Part shown: positions 19,938 through 27,680 of the stretch, piece by piece
Layout: each line of letters begins with the position of its first letter
Position numbering within the stretch: position 1 is the first letter of the stretch
Assembly: GCF_030504955.1 (NCBI RefSeq)
Contig: NZ_JAUKTR010000004.1
Location: 1 to 64,000 of the forward strand
Origin: Peiella sedimenti
GTDB taxonomy: Bacteria; Pseudomonadota; Alphaproteobacteria; Caulobacterales; Caulobacteraceae
DNA length: 64,000 nucleotides
Direction of reading: 5' to 3'
Notes under the pieces: model-generated
The model's input: only the letters and a program-made list of their open reading frames with translations
Databases searched by the model: none
What the model was told of the DNA's origin: nothing
Translations under genes and position numbers: made by a program

Positions 19938-20240
19938 TTAGGCCGCAGCCGCGTTGCACTGGGCCAGCCGCTGAGCGTCGAAGGCTTCACCGCGCCAGGT
20001 GAAGGTCGACACCGGGCCGTGCTCGGCGACGATGCGGCGGCAGGCGCGCATGGCCGGCTGGGACATGCCGCCCGTGGCGATGCAGACGTTTTCGGCGCAG
20101 CGCCAGCTGGCCCCGTCCAGTACGAAACGATCGGCGGGCTGGCCGTCACGGAAGGTCAGGCTGGTGGTTCCGGCGGCGCCCGCAGCGCCGGCGAGGCCGA
20201 GCAGGATCGCGGAGGCGGCAAAGGCGGTGAATGTGCGCAT
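19938..20240 (-). CDS. Small secreted protein, CC_3452-like
   Basis: A 100-residue protein with a signal peptide (MRTFTAFAASAILLGLAGAAG) and a short mature part with three or four cysteines: SWRCAENVCIAT, MRACRRIVAEHGPV and a final LAQCN. The pattern (cysteine pair, then C-R-x-[IL]-V-A-E, then a closing cysteine) recalls a family of unknown function in Caulobacteria and Sphingomonads named after CC_3452; this is from memory of the pattern. The cysteines probably form disulfides in the periplasm. A strong inverted repeat sits 15 bases upstream of the start. Confidence 0.7.
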   Translation of the reverse strand: MRTFTAFAASAILLGLAGAAGAAGTTSLTFRDGQPADRFVLDGASWRCAENVCIATGGMSQPAMRACRRIVAEHGPVSTFTWRGEAFDAQRLAQCNAAAA

Positions 20241-20254
20241 GGCGGGTTCCCTCT

Positions 20255-20277
20255 GTCAGTTGCTAAAGCAAACTGAC
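20255..20277. promoter_or_regulatory. Operator-like inverted repeat
   Basis: The arms GTCAGTTGC and GCAAACTGAC face each other around TAAA; apart from one extra A the dyad is perfect, and its core TTGC-TAAA-GCAA is a perfect palindrome. It lies just upstream of the small secreted protein gene and about 55 bases after the LOG gene's stop. AT-rich dyads of this shape are typical of MarR or TetR-type regulator sites; the regulator is not identified. Confidence 0.6.
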
Positions 20278-20332
20278 TGCGGACTACGCCGCCCCTGCGA
20301 TGGCGTCAAGGCGCGTTTTCAAAAAAGATGCA

Positions 20333-20899
20333 CTAGCTGTCACCGAGCATCCGCAAGGCTTCGTCGACGCTGTCGGCAGAGACGAAGGCGTCAAGGAACC
20401 AGTCTGGCGTCATTCCCTGGCCGACATTGTGGCGGACGAGCGCGAAGAACGGCTCCCAGAAGCCGTTGAGGTTGAGGAAGACCACCGGCTTGGCGTGCAG
20501 GTCCAGCCGCTTCCAGGACAGCAGCTCGACCGCCTCCTCAAGCGTACCGATGCCGCCTGGCGCCACCACGAAGGCGTCGGAGGCGTCATACATCATGGCC
20601 TTGCGCTCGTGCATGGTCTCGACGACGACGGTCTCGACCACGTCGAACAGGCGTTCGCGCGAGCGGAGGAAGGAGGGCATGACGCCCAGCACACGGCCCC
20701 CGGCCGCGTGAGCCGCCTCAGCCGCGGCGCCCATCAGGCCCACGCCGCCGCCGCCATAGACGAGGCGCAGACCGGCGGCCGCGAGCCCGGCCCCAAGCTC
20801 ACGCGCAGCCTCCACATAGGCAGGGTCCGCGCCGTTGGAGGAGCCGCAGAACAGGCAGACGGAATCGATCTGGTGGGGGCTGGGAAGCTGGTTCGTCAT
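20333..20899 (-). CDS. LOG family protein (nucleotide 5'-monophosphate phosphoribohydrolase type)
   Basis: A Rossmann-like enzyme of the LOG / TIGR00730 family that in characterised members removes the base from (cytokinin) nucleoside monophosphates. The 188 residues contain SVCLFCGSSNGADPAYVEAA at the start, LVYGGGGVGLMGA, MHERKAMMYDASDAFVVAPG and the signature PGGIGTLEE. All catalytic positions look intact. The frame extends upstream to 21157 across the divergent gene; MTNQLPSPHQ at 20899 is the sensible start, giving the family length. Confidence 0.9.
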   Translation of the reverse strand: MTNQLPSPHQIDSVCLFCGSSNGADPAYVEAARELGAGLAAAGLRLVYGGGGVGLMGAAAEAAHAAGGRVLGVMPSFLRSRERLFDVVETVVVETMHERKAMMYDASDAFVVAPGGIGTLEEAVELLSWKRLDLHAKPVVFLNLNGFWEPFFALVRHNVGQGMTPDWFLDAFVSADSVDEALRMLGDS

Positions 20900-20945
20900 A
20901 AGGCGGGGTCTAGCAGAAACCCACCAGCGCGCTATCAGGAATGCG

Positions 20946-21716
20946 ATGAGCCAAACCGCCGCCTTCGCCAGCCTCGTCCTCGCCCTGGCGGCGACGCTCG
21001 CCGGCTGTGCGCCGGAGCGGGGGGAGACTCCTGATGCAGCCCAGGTCGACGCGTGGGCCGAAGGACCCAGGATCCACTCCGTGCAGCCCGATGTGGGCGG
21101 ATGGGTGATCATCGGCCGAGCCCCGCCCGGCGACCGAGTGCGGGCGGCCTCGTCCACCGGCCAGACCTATGGCGTCAACGCCGCCGGCGATGGGCGTTTT
21201 CACCTGGCCGTGCCCAGCGGCCTGGCGCTGTTCGAGCTGAGTTCGGGCGCCGGAGAGGGGGCGTCGCCCGTGGACGGCTGGCTCCTGCTCGGCGCGAACG
21301 ACGCGGCGCCCGCGATCGTGCAGGCGGGCGCCGGGGCCAGGGTGCTGGCCGAGGGTCGTGGCCTGAAGGCGGTGGACTTCGACAGCAGCGGCGGCGTGTC
21401 CCTATCGGGCCGCGCGGCGCCTGGCGCTAGGGTCGACATCGAGGTGGACGGCCGCATCGGGGCGGCGGGGATTGCCGATGGCGAGGGTCGTTTCGATATC
21501 AAGCTGCCTCGCCCCCTGAGCCAACAGAGCCACACCTTCCGCGCTCGGTGGGAGGGGGGAGCGGACAGGGCCCACACCGTCACTCTGGGTTCGCCGCGGC
21601 CCGAGGGCCTGGTCAGCCAAGCCCCGCACGAGGGCGAAGGCGTGCGCATCGACTGGGCCACGCCCGGCGGCGGCGCACAGGCCACGGTCATACTGGTGGA
21701 AAGGGCCGCCCCATAA
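20946..21716 (+). CDS. Lipoprotein with two repeated beta-type modules
   Basis: A 256-residue predicted lipoprotein: signal MSQTAAFASLVLALAATLAG followed by the lipid-modified cysteine (LAGC). The mature part holds two similar units, GWVIIGRAPPGDRVRAASST...GDGRFHLAVP and GVSLSGRAAPGARVDIEVDG...GEGRFDIKLP, which look like carboxypeptidase-regulatory or Ig-like beta modules. A proline-rich acidic linker precedes them. No catalytic motif. It is divergent from the LOG gene with 46 bases between starts. Probably an outer-membrane or periplasmic structural protein. Confidence 0.75.
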   Translation: MSQTAAFASLVLALAATLAGCAPERGETPDAAQVDAWAEGPRIHSVQPDVGGWVIIGRAPPGDRVRAASSTGQTYGVNAAGDGRFHLAVPSGLALFELSSGAGEGASPVDGWLLLGANDAAPAIVQAGAGARVLAEGRGLKAVDFDSSGGVSLSGRAAPGARVDIEVDGRIGAAGIADGEGRFDIKLPRPLSQQSHTFRARWEGGADRAHTVTLGSPRPEGLVSQAPHEGEGVRIDWATPGGGAQATVILVERAAP

Positions 21717-21723
21717 GGGCGAG

Positions 21724-21798
21724 TGGCTCCGCGGGTAGGATTCGAACCTACGACCAGCCGGTTAACAGCCGGCTGCTCTACCACTGAGCTACCGCGGA
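21724..21798 (-). tRNA. tRNA-Asn (GUU)
   Basis: The minus strand folds into a full cloverleaf: acceptor TCCGCGG pairs with CCGCGGA, D arm AGCTCAGTGGTAGAGC, anticodon loop CTGTTAA (anticodon GUU), T arm GTAGGTTCGAATCCTAC and encoded CCA. The 3' end lies 8 bases beyond the stop of the convergent lipoprotein gene. Confidence 0.97.
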
Positions 21799-21862
21799 AC
21801 AGTCGCTCTGGAAGGCGCGGGCTATAGCAAGCGTTCGGCGCGCTGCGCAAGCGCCGGTCCCC

Positions 21863-21892
21863 AAGAAAAAAAGCCCGGCGCGGAGCCGGGCT
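21863..21892 (-). terminator. Rho-independent terminator, minus strand
   Basis: An 8-bp perfect stem AGCCCGGC/GCCGGGCT (21872-21879 with 21885-21892), loop of five bases, followed on the minus strand by seven T and CTT. It works only for minus-strand transcription, yet no minus-strand gene lies upstream before the histidine kinase at 22071. It also insulates the downstream tRNA-Asn. Confidence 0.85.
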
Positions 21893-21925
21893 GAAGGTCA
21901 AGATGGTGGGGTGTCTCCGAGACAG
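21863..21925 (-). ncRNA. Candidate small RNA ending at the orphan terminator
   Basis: The terminator at 21863-21892 needs a transcript. Upstream of it on the minus strand are a small hairpin, TGTCT-CGG-AGACA (21912-21924), and a CtrA-like box (21953-21968). A start about 30 bases after that box would give an RNA of roughly 60-70 bases with two hairpins. No convincing ORF lies here. The 5' end given is an estimate. The 354-base gap 21717-22070 otherwise holds only tRNA-Asn and the upstream region of the kinase gene. Confidence 0.4.
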
Positions 21926-21952
21926 AAGACGCCTTCATTTGGGGTGGGTTTG

Positions 21953-21968
21953 GTTATCGAGACGTTAA
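21953..21968 (-). promoter_or_regulatory. CtrA-like box
   Basis: The minus strand reads TTAAC-N6-ATAAC, one base off the CtrA consensus TTAA-N7-TTAAC. It lies upstream of the candidate small RNA. The same box could also affect the histidine kinase gene on the other strand, about 100 bases away. Confidence 0.4.
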
Positions 21969-22070
21969 CGCCGCTTTCGCCTTGGCGGAATGGAGCCAAT
22001 CGGGCAGTCAGGCGTTGCTGTTGACCCCGGCGATGTCCGGCGGGTCGGCTGAAGGGGAGGCCAAGGGGGA

Positions 22071-24074
22071 TTGAGACGGCTGTTGTCCAAGTCGGCCCTG
22101 CCTGCTGCGGCCGCGGCGCTGGCTCCGCTTGTCCTGTTCATGGCGCTGAGCGCCGCCTTCTCGCAGCAGTCGGAACGCCGCGCCGTCGAGGCCATGGCCC
22201 TCAGCCGGGCCGAGCGCGTCGTCATGCTGATCGACAGCAGGATCGATGCGGATCGGCGGCTGCTGAACCTGCTTTCGACCAGCCCCTCCATACTGGCGGC
22301 GGATCAGACCGACATTCTGGATCGGGCCCGCCGTATCGTGGCGGCCGAGCCGGACGATTGGGTGGCCATGCGTCTGGTGGACCGAGGCGCCGGCCGCGTG
22401 CTGTGGGATACGCGCGCCGGGCGGGCGGCGCCCCCTGGGCCCGCACTGCCGGCGAACCGCTCAGCGTCAGGCATCGTCCGTGAAGGAGAGGGCTGTCCCT
22501 GTGTGCGGCTGGAAGCACCAGTGCGGGGGCGGGGGGAAGGCGTCGTCCTCGAAGGACTGCTCTCAACCCAGGGCTTTCAGAACATCCTGGTCGACCAGAC
22601 CCCGGAGGGATCGGTCAGCGCGGTTGTGGACAGGTCCGGCCGCTTCATCGCCAGGACCGTCGGCTATCCGGAGCGCGTGGGCGGCCTAGCCACGTCATAC
22701 GTGCGTGACGCCATCGCCAGCGAGGAGTCGGGCGTTTACCAGGGCACCACCTATGAAGGGTTCAAGAACTACACGGCCTACTGGACCTCGCCCCGCAGCG
22801 GCTGGTCGGCGCATGTGGCCGTCGCCTCGCATCTGATCTCGGCGCCTTCCTGGTGGTCCGGCGCGGCCATGGTCATTGCGGCCCTGGCCACCGTGGGCCT
22901 GGCGCTGATGTTGGTCTGGCTGGCGCAACGGGATCAACTGCGCCGCCGTGCGGTCGACGAGCGCATGCAGCAGGCGCAGAAGATGGAGGCGCTGGGCCAG
23001 CTGACAGGCGGCATCGCTCACGACTTCAACAACCTGCTCACGGCCATACTGGGCAGCATCGACCTGCTCAAGAAGCGGGCGCAGTTGGACGACAAGTCCC
23101 TTATGCTGGCCGACAATGCGATCGAAGCCGCGCGCCGGGGAGCCAAGCTGACGACGCACATGCTGGCCTTCTCGAGGGGACGCCAGATCACCCTCGGCCC
23201 CGTCGATCTCCCGGCGCTTATCGAGGAGCTGAAGCCGCTGCTGGAAAGATCGGTGGGCGCGGACGTCTACGTCAATCTCGACGTCTTCGACCGCCCTGCC
23301 TGGGTCACGACCCACCGTGACCAGCTAGAGCTGGCCATCCTGAACCTGGTCGTCAACGCCCGCGACGCCATGCCCGACGGCGGCATGGTCACCATTCGTG
23401 TGCGCAAGGACCAGGCAGCGCCCCCGACCCTGCCCGAGGGCGAGTATGTGCGCCTAACCGTGGCCGACACGGGCGAGGGAATGACCCCGGAGGTGGCGGC
23501 CCGGGCGTTCGAGCCCTTTTTCACCACCAAGCCGATCGGCAAGGGCACCGGACTGGGCCTGGCCCAGGTCTTCGGCGTGGCTCGCCAGTGCGGCGGCGCC
23601 GTGGAGATACAGACTTCGCCGGGGAAAGGCGCCCAATTCCATCTGTTCCTGCCCCAGTGCCCGCCGCAGGCGCCGGTCGAGCAGCCCAAAGCGCCGGCGC
23701 GCAAGCGCAAGGCTCCGGCCGTGCTCAATCTCGTGGTCTGTGACGACGACCCGGCCGTACGCGAGTTCGTCGTGGCGACCTTGTCGGAGGCGGGGCATCG
23801 GGTCGAAGCGTTTGACGCCGGCGAGGCGGCCCTGGAGCACATCAAGACGGGCATCGTCGATGCCGCCATCTTGGACTACGCCATGGCGGGGATGAACGGT
23901 GCGGAAACGGCGGTTCAGGCGCGGGACGCCCAGCCGGATCTGCCGGTCCTGCTGATCACGGGCTTTGAAAAGATCGCAGAGACGGGCGTGGGTCACGATC
24001 TGCCGTTGCTGCGAAAGCCGTTCGGCTCCGACGAGCTGCTGGCGGCGCTGGATGAGATCATGCGTCATCGATGA
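22071..24074 (+). CDS. Hybrid sensor histidine kinase with receiver domain
   Basis: Membrane sensor kinase of 667 residues. A first membrane helix (about 10-31) and a second (about 261-284) enclose a periplasmic sensor domain that resembles a Cache-type fold. Then come the phosphoacceptor domain with LTGGIAHDFNNLLTAI (H317), the ATPase domain with NLVVNARDAM and GTGLGLAQV, and a C-terminal receiver with CDDDPAVREF and the phosphoacceptor D602 in AILDYAMAG. The start is a TTG; a GAAGGGGAGG site ten bases upstream supports it. The next gene starts on its stop (ATGA). The signal and output are unknown. Confidence 0.9.
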   Translation: MRRLLSKSALPAAAAALAPLVLFMALSAAFSQQSERRAVEAMALSRAERVVMLIDSRIDADRRLLNLLSTSPSILAADQTDILDRARRIVAAEPDDWVAMRLVDRGAGRVLWDTRAGRAAPPGPALPANRSASGIVREGEGCPCVRLEAPVRGRGEGVVLEGLLSTQGFQNILVDQTPEGSVSAVVDRSGRFIARTVGYPERVGGLATSYVRDAIASEESGVYQGTTYEGFKNYTAYWTSPRSGWSAHVAVASHLISAPSWWSGAAMVIAALATVGLALMLVWLAQRDQLRRRAVDERMQQAQKMEALGQLTGGIAHDFNNLLTAILGSIDLLKKRAQLDDKSLMLADNAIEAARRGAKLTTHMLAFSRGRQITLGPVDLPALIEELKPLLERSVGADVYVNLDVFDRPAWVTTHRDQLELAILNLVVNARDAMPDGGMVTIRVRKDQAAPPTLPEGEYVRLTVADTGEGMTPEVAARAFEPFFTTKPIGKGTGLGLAQVFGVARQCGGAVEIQTSPGKGAQFHLFLPQCPPQAPVEQPKAPARKRKAPAVLNLVVCDDDPAVREFVVATLSEAGHRVEAFDAGEAALEHIKTGIVDAAILDYAMAGMNGAETAVQARDAQPDLPVLLITGFEKIAETGVGHDLPLLRKPFGSDELLAALDEIMRHR

Positions 24075-24868
24075 TCCGCATCGACGCGGCGGACGATCCG
24101 CGGGTCGCCGCCTTCACCCGAATCCGCGAGCGCGACCTGACGAGTCGGGACGGTTGCTTCATCGCCGAGGGCGAGGTGGTGCTGACCGGCCTGCTGCAAC
24201 GTAGTTCGTTTCTGATCCAGGCGGTGCTGCTGGCCGAGCGGCACGAGCAGCGGTTGGGCGCCGCTGTCCAGGCCGCGACGGCGGCTCCGGTCTATCTGGC
24301 GGGGCAACAGACCCTCGACGGCATCGCCGGCTTTCCGTTGCATCGCGGCGTTCTGGCCCTCTGCCGCAAGCCTGAGCCCGTCTCCGCCGCCGACCTGCTT
24401 GGGACCGCGCCCGCGGATGCGGTGGTCGCCTGTGCATTCGGCCTGTCAAACCACGACAATATCGGCGGGCTGTTCCGCAACGCCGCGGCCTTCGGCGCCC
24501 ATGCGGTGCTGCTGGACGGGCGCTGCGGCGACCCCTTCTACCGGAAGGCTATCCGGGTCTCGGCCGGCGCAGCCCTGACGACGCCCCATGCGGTGGTGGA
24601 GGACGAGCTCGATCTCATCGCGGGTCTGAAGTCGGCGGGTTTCCGGCTGCTGGCGCTCAGCCCGGCGGGCCGGTCGAGCCTGAGACAGGTGAGGCCCGCG
24701 GGACGCGTGGCGCTGTTGTTGGGCGCCGAGGGTCCAGGCCTGTCGGATGCGGTCATGAGCCGCGCCGAGACCGTGCGCATCGAGATGGCGCCCGGCGTTG
24801 ATTCGCTGAACGTCGCGACGGCGGCGGCCGTGGCGCTGCATCACTTGTCGGGAAGGGTGGAGGCCTGA
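24071..24868 (+). CDS. SpoU/TrmH family RNA 2'-O-methyltransferase
   Basis: SPOUT-fold RNA methyltransferase, 265 residues. An N-terminal substrate-binding part (SRDGCFIAEGEVVLTGLLQ) precedes the catalytic domain with the three motifs: NHDNIGGLFRNAAAFGAHAV, VALLLGAEGPGLSD and MAPGVDSLNVATAAAVALH. The knotted SAM site looks complete. Target could be rRNA or tRNA; sequence does not say. It overlaps the kinase stop by ATGA, and its last 11 bases overlap the 3' end of the convergent tRNA-Cys gene. Confidence 0.92.
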   Translation: MIRIDAADDPRVAAFTRIRERDLTSRDGCFIAEGEVVLTGLLQRSSFLIQAVLLAERHEQRLGAAVQAATAAPVYLAGQQTLDGIAGFPLHRGVLALCRKPEPVSAADLLGTAPADAVVACAFGLSNHDNIGGLFRNAAAFGAHAVLLDGRCGDPFYRKAIRVSAGAALTTPHAVVEDELDLIAGLKSAGFRLLALSPAGRSSLRQVRPAGRVALLLGAEGPGLSDAVMSRAETVRIEMAPGVDSLNVATAAAVALHHLSGRVEA

Positions 24869-24931
24869 GCCGGAATCGAACCGGCGTACACGGATTTGCA
24901 GTCCGCTGCGTAACCACTCCGCCATCAGGCC
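24858..24931 (-). tRNA. tRNA-Cys (GCA)
   Basis: Minus-strand cloverleaf: acceptor GGCCTGA with TCAGGCC, U73 as usual for tRNA-Cys, anticodon loop CTGCAAA (anticodon GCA), T arm CCGGTTCGATTCCGG and encoded CCA. Its 3' end lies inside the end of the SpoU methyltransferase gene on the other strand. Confidence 0.97.
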
Positions 24932-24983
24932 GGGGAGAAGAGGCGTGTGGCTATCAGATCGCCTTGGCCTCCGCAACGAACTC

Positions 24984-25163
24984 CTAATCGGATTCCCGGA
25001 AGCGCCGCGCCCACCGCACGACAAGGATGAAGACGCCCAGCAGGAGAAGCCCCCAAGCGTATTGCGAGACCGGCCCGTCACGCAGGTCGTCGATCAGCAA
25101 GCCGACGCTCACCAGTAGAGGAACAGAGGCGAAACCCCAGTCCCAAAGCGTCTTGCGTGTCAT
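24984..25163 (-). CDS. Small two-helix membrane protein
   Basis: A 59-residue protein with two hydrophobic segments (WGFASVPLLVSVGLLI and YAWGLLLLGVFILVV) and a basic end RWARRFRESD. The ATG at 25163 has GAGAGGA upstream, better than the earlier start of the frame at 25193. It lies upstream of tRNA-Cys on the same strand and is divergent from the Pcm-like gene. I do not recognise the family. Confidence 0.65.
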   Translation of the reverse strand: MTRKTLWDWGFASVPLLVSVGLLIDDLRDGPVSQYAWGLLLLGVFILVVRWARRFRESD

Positions 25164-25285
25164 TTCGTCGTCCTCTCCGGCGAGCGATCTCACGGCGCCG
25201 GAGACCCTATTGCAGGGCGCGGCTTCAATTGCGGGCGAAGAGGGTTATAGAGCCGGGTACGCTAAGCCGAACACAGAGCAGTCCG

Positions 25286-25915
25286 ATGGATTTCGTCTCC
25301 GCACGCCTGAACATGGTCGATAGCCAGGTGCGGACCGCCGACGTCACCGACACCGCCATCCACCGCGCCATGCGCACGGTCCACCGCGAGCGGCTGGTCC
25401 CGGCGGATCGCGCCTTCGCCGCCTATTCCGACCGGGAAGTCCCCATCGGCCCGGGGCGGGTGCTGCTTGCCCCGCGCGACCTGGGCAAGCTGCTGCAGGC
25501 CATGGCGCCCCAGAGCGGGGAGAAGGCCCTGGCCATCGCGGCGCCCTATGCCGCGGCCGTCCTTGCCGAGATGGGCCTGTCGGTGACGGCGCAGGAGCCT
25601 GACGGCCATGTGCCGGGGTTCGCGCGCGGCCCGTTGAGCGAGGCGGGCGTCGCCATCACCGAGGCGCCGCTGAACCAGCCCGCCGGCCAGGGCTTTGACC
25701 TGATCATCGTGGAAGGCGCCGTGTCCGAGACGCCGCAGGCCTGGATCGACGCCCTGGGCGAGGGCGGTCGCCTCGGCGTTGTCGAGCGCAACGGGCCGGT
25801 GGGCAAGGCGCGCCTGTTCCTGAAGACCGCGCACGGCGTTTCGCACCGCGAACTGTTCGATGCGACGCCGCAGACGCTGGCGGGTTTCGAAAAGCGTCCT
25901 ACATTCCAGTTGTAG
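25286..25915 (+). CDS. Protein-L-isoaspartate methyltransferase-like protein lacking the SAM loop
   Basis: A 209-residue relative of Pcm. The N-terminal part is typical (ARLNMVDSQVRTADVTD; RERLVPADRAFAAYSDREVPI; LLAPRDLGKLLQAM), but where the SAM-binding motif should read like LEIGTGSGY the protein has ALAIAAPYAAAVLAEMG, without the glycine pattern. Later motifs (FDLIIVEGAVSETPQAWIDAL; GEGGRLGVVE) remain. It is therefore probably not an active methyltransferase. Genes of this type commonly sit directly before tolC in alphaproteobacteria, as here, so a role linked to the exporter or envelope is possible. Confidence 0.85.
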   Translation: MDFVSARLNMVDSQVRTADVTDTAIHRAMRTVHRERLVPADRAFAAYSDREVPIGPGRVLLAPRDLGKLLQAMAPQSGEKALAIAAPYAAAVLAEMGLSVTAQEPDGHVPGFARGPLSEAGVAITEAPLNQPAGQGFDLIIVEGAVSETPQAWIDALGEGGRLGVVERNGPVGKARLFLKTAHGVSHRELFDATPQTLAGFEKRPTFQL

Positions 25916-25924
25916 CCGGGGGGC

Positions 25925-25941
25925 GGCGAACGATTTTCGCC
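25925..25941. other. Hairpin between the Pcm-like gene and tolC
   Basis: A 6-bp stem GGCGAA/TTCGCC with a five-base loop lies 9 bases after the Pcm-like stop and about 90 bases before tolC. It has no T run, so it is not a clear terminator; it may slow or protect transcripts. Confidence 0.35.
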
Positions 25942-26029
25942 CCGGTTGTGAAAGAAGCTTAACTGGCCGCTGCTAGGCGGATTGGGCAAAGAGTGTCCAC
26001 CGCTGCGGCGGATGTCAGGGGATGCGACT

Positions 26030-27571
26030 ATGTTGAAGCGCCGAGGCGCCCTTCTATCCACGGCGGCCCTCAGCCTTGCGCTGGGTCTGGGATTCGGCCC
26101 GGTCTCAGCCGAGCCGCTGAGCGACGCCATCGCCCTGGCCTATCAGACCAATCCGACGTTGCAGGCTCAGCGCGCTCAGCAGCGTGCGCTGGACGAGACT
26201 TTTGTTCAGGCCCGCACGGCTTTGCGGCCCACCGTGGACGCCACGGCGTCCGTCACCTACCAGCGCGACGACGCGCCGGACTTTGCGGGCGTGGATCTGA
26301 ACGATGACGGCGATTTCGACGATATGTTCGAACAGCCGCCGAACTCGAACATCACGGAGGCCGAGGTCGGATCGGTCGGCCTGTCCCTGTCCCAGACCCT
26401 CTATTCCGGCGGCCGCATCAGCCACGGCATTCGCGCGGCCAGGTCTGCGGTCCTGCGCGGGCGCGAGAACCTTCGCGATATCGAGCAGCAGGTCCTGTCC
26501 AACGTCATCCAGGCCTATATGGATGTGCGCCGCGACATCGAGATCCTGCGCATCCGCAGCGAAAACATCGGCGTCCTGCAGCGCCAGCTGGAGGAAGCCA
26601 GCGCCCGCTTCGAGGTGGGTGAGATCACGCGCACCGATGTGGCCCAGGCCGAGGCCCGACTGGCCCAGGCCCGCTCGGATCTGTCCAACGCCCAGGCGCA
26701 GCTGACGCTCAGCCGCGCGGCCTATGCCGCGACAGTCGGCCAGACGCCGACCGACCTGGAGCCGCCGCCGCCTCTGCCCAATCTGCCGTCCGAGTTCGAG
26801 CAGGCATTGGACACCGCGCTGGAGTTCAATCCGAACCTGGGCGCAGCGGTCTTCAATCAGGATGTGGCCGAGGCGAACGTGGCGCGCGCGCGCGCCGCCT
26901 ATCGTCCGTCCGTGTCGCTGTCGTCGACCTATGGGTCCAGTGATGATCTGGATGGCTTCGACCTGACCCAGCAGAACAGCCTGAACGCGCGCGTCGGCGT
27001 CTCCGTCCCGCTGTTCACGGGCGGCCTCAACCGCTCGCAGGTGGCCGAGGCGCTGGAGCAGGCCAACGCCGCTCAGGCCCAGGTGGAAGGCGCCCGCCGC
27101 GACGTGCTGCGCAGCGTGTCGTCCGCTTACGCTCAGGTGACCTCATCCACGGCCCAGCTGGAGGCCAGCCGCGAACAGGTGCGCGCCGCCCGCATCGCCG
27201 CCGAGGGCGTGCGCCAGGAAGCCCAGGTCGGCCTGCGTACGACGCTGGACGTGCTCAACCAGGAACTGGAGCTGCGTAACGCCGAGGTCAATCTCGCCTC
27301 GGCCGAACGCAATCAGTATGTGGCCCAGGCCCTGTTGCTGGCCGCCATGGGCCGCCTGAGCGGCCGCGATCTGGCGGTGGATGCGCCCATCTATGATCCG
27401 TCGGCCAACTTCGACCGCGTGCGTAATCGCGGCGGTCTGCCGTGGGATCCGGTCGTGGAGGCCATCGACCGCATCGGCGCCCCGCCCGTGCGCGAAACGC
27501 CCGATCAGCCGGACGCTCCGGTGGATGCGGCGCTGAAGCCGTCGGAGATCGTGCGGACCGCGCCGCAATAG
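26030..27571 (+). CDS. tolC: TolC family outer membrane export protein
   Basis: Outer-membrane channel of type I secretion and efflux systems. The 513-residue product has a signal peptide (MLKRRGALLSTAALSLALGL to VSA), then the OEP repeats: LSDAIALAYQTNPTLQAQRA, VGSVGLSLSQTLYSGGRI, FEVGEITRTDVAQAEARLAQ, and in the second half VGVSVPLFTGGLNRSQVAEA with LRTTLDVLNQELELRNAEVN. It has the position of rsaF-type genes before popZ in Caulobacter. A CAGGGGA site supports the ATG at 26030. No ABC transporter or membrane fusion gene is adjacent, so partners must lie elsewhere. It could export the RTX protein encoded at 41413. Confidence 0.93.
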   Translation: MLKRRGALLSTAALSLALGLGFGPVSAEPLSDAIALAYQTNPTLQAQRAQQRALDETFVQARTALRPTVDATASVTYQRDDAPDFAGVDLNDDGDFDDMFEQPPNSNITEAEVGSVGLSLSQTLYSGGRISHGIRAARSAVLRGRENLRDIEQQVLSNVIQAYMDVRRDIEILRIRSENIGVLQRQLEEASARFEVGEITRTDVAQAEARLAQARSDLSNAQAQLTLSRAAYAATVGQTPTDLEPPPPLPNLPSEFEQALDTALEFNPNLGAAVFNQDVAEANVARARAAYRPSVSLSSTYGSSDDLDGFDLTQQNSLNARVGVSVPLFTGGLNRSQVAEALEQANAAQAQVEGARRDVLRSVSSAYAQVTSSTAQLEASREQVRAARIAAEGVRQEAQVGLRTTLDVLNQELELRNAEVNLASAERNQYVAQALLLAAMGRLSGRDLAVDAPIYDPSANFDRVRNRGGLPWDPVVEAIDRIGAPPVRETPDQPDAPVDAALKPSEIVRTAPQ

Positions 27572-27680
27572 ATTTCGCCCGTGGCGCGAAATGGCGCGTT
27601 GATTTGCCCGCCGTTGAATGCCACGAAAAGGAAGGGGGGACTGTGCGACGTCCTCCGAGCCACGACCGGATGGGAGCGCC

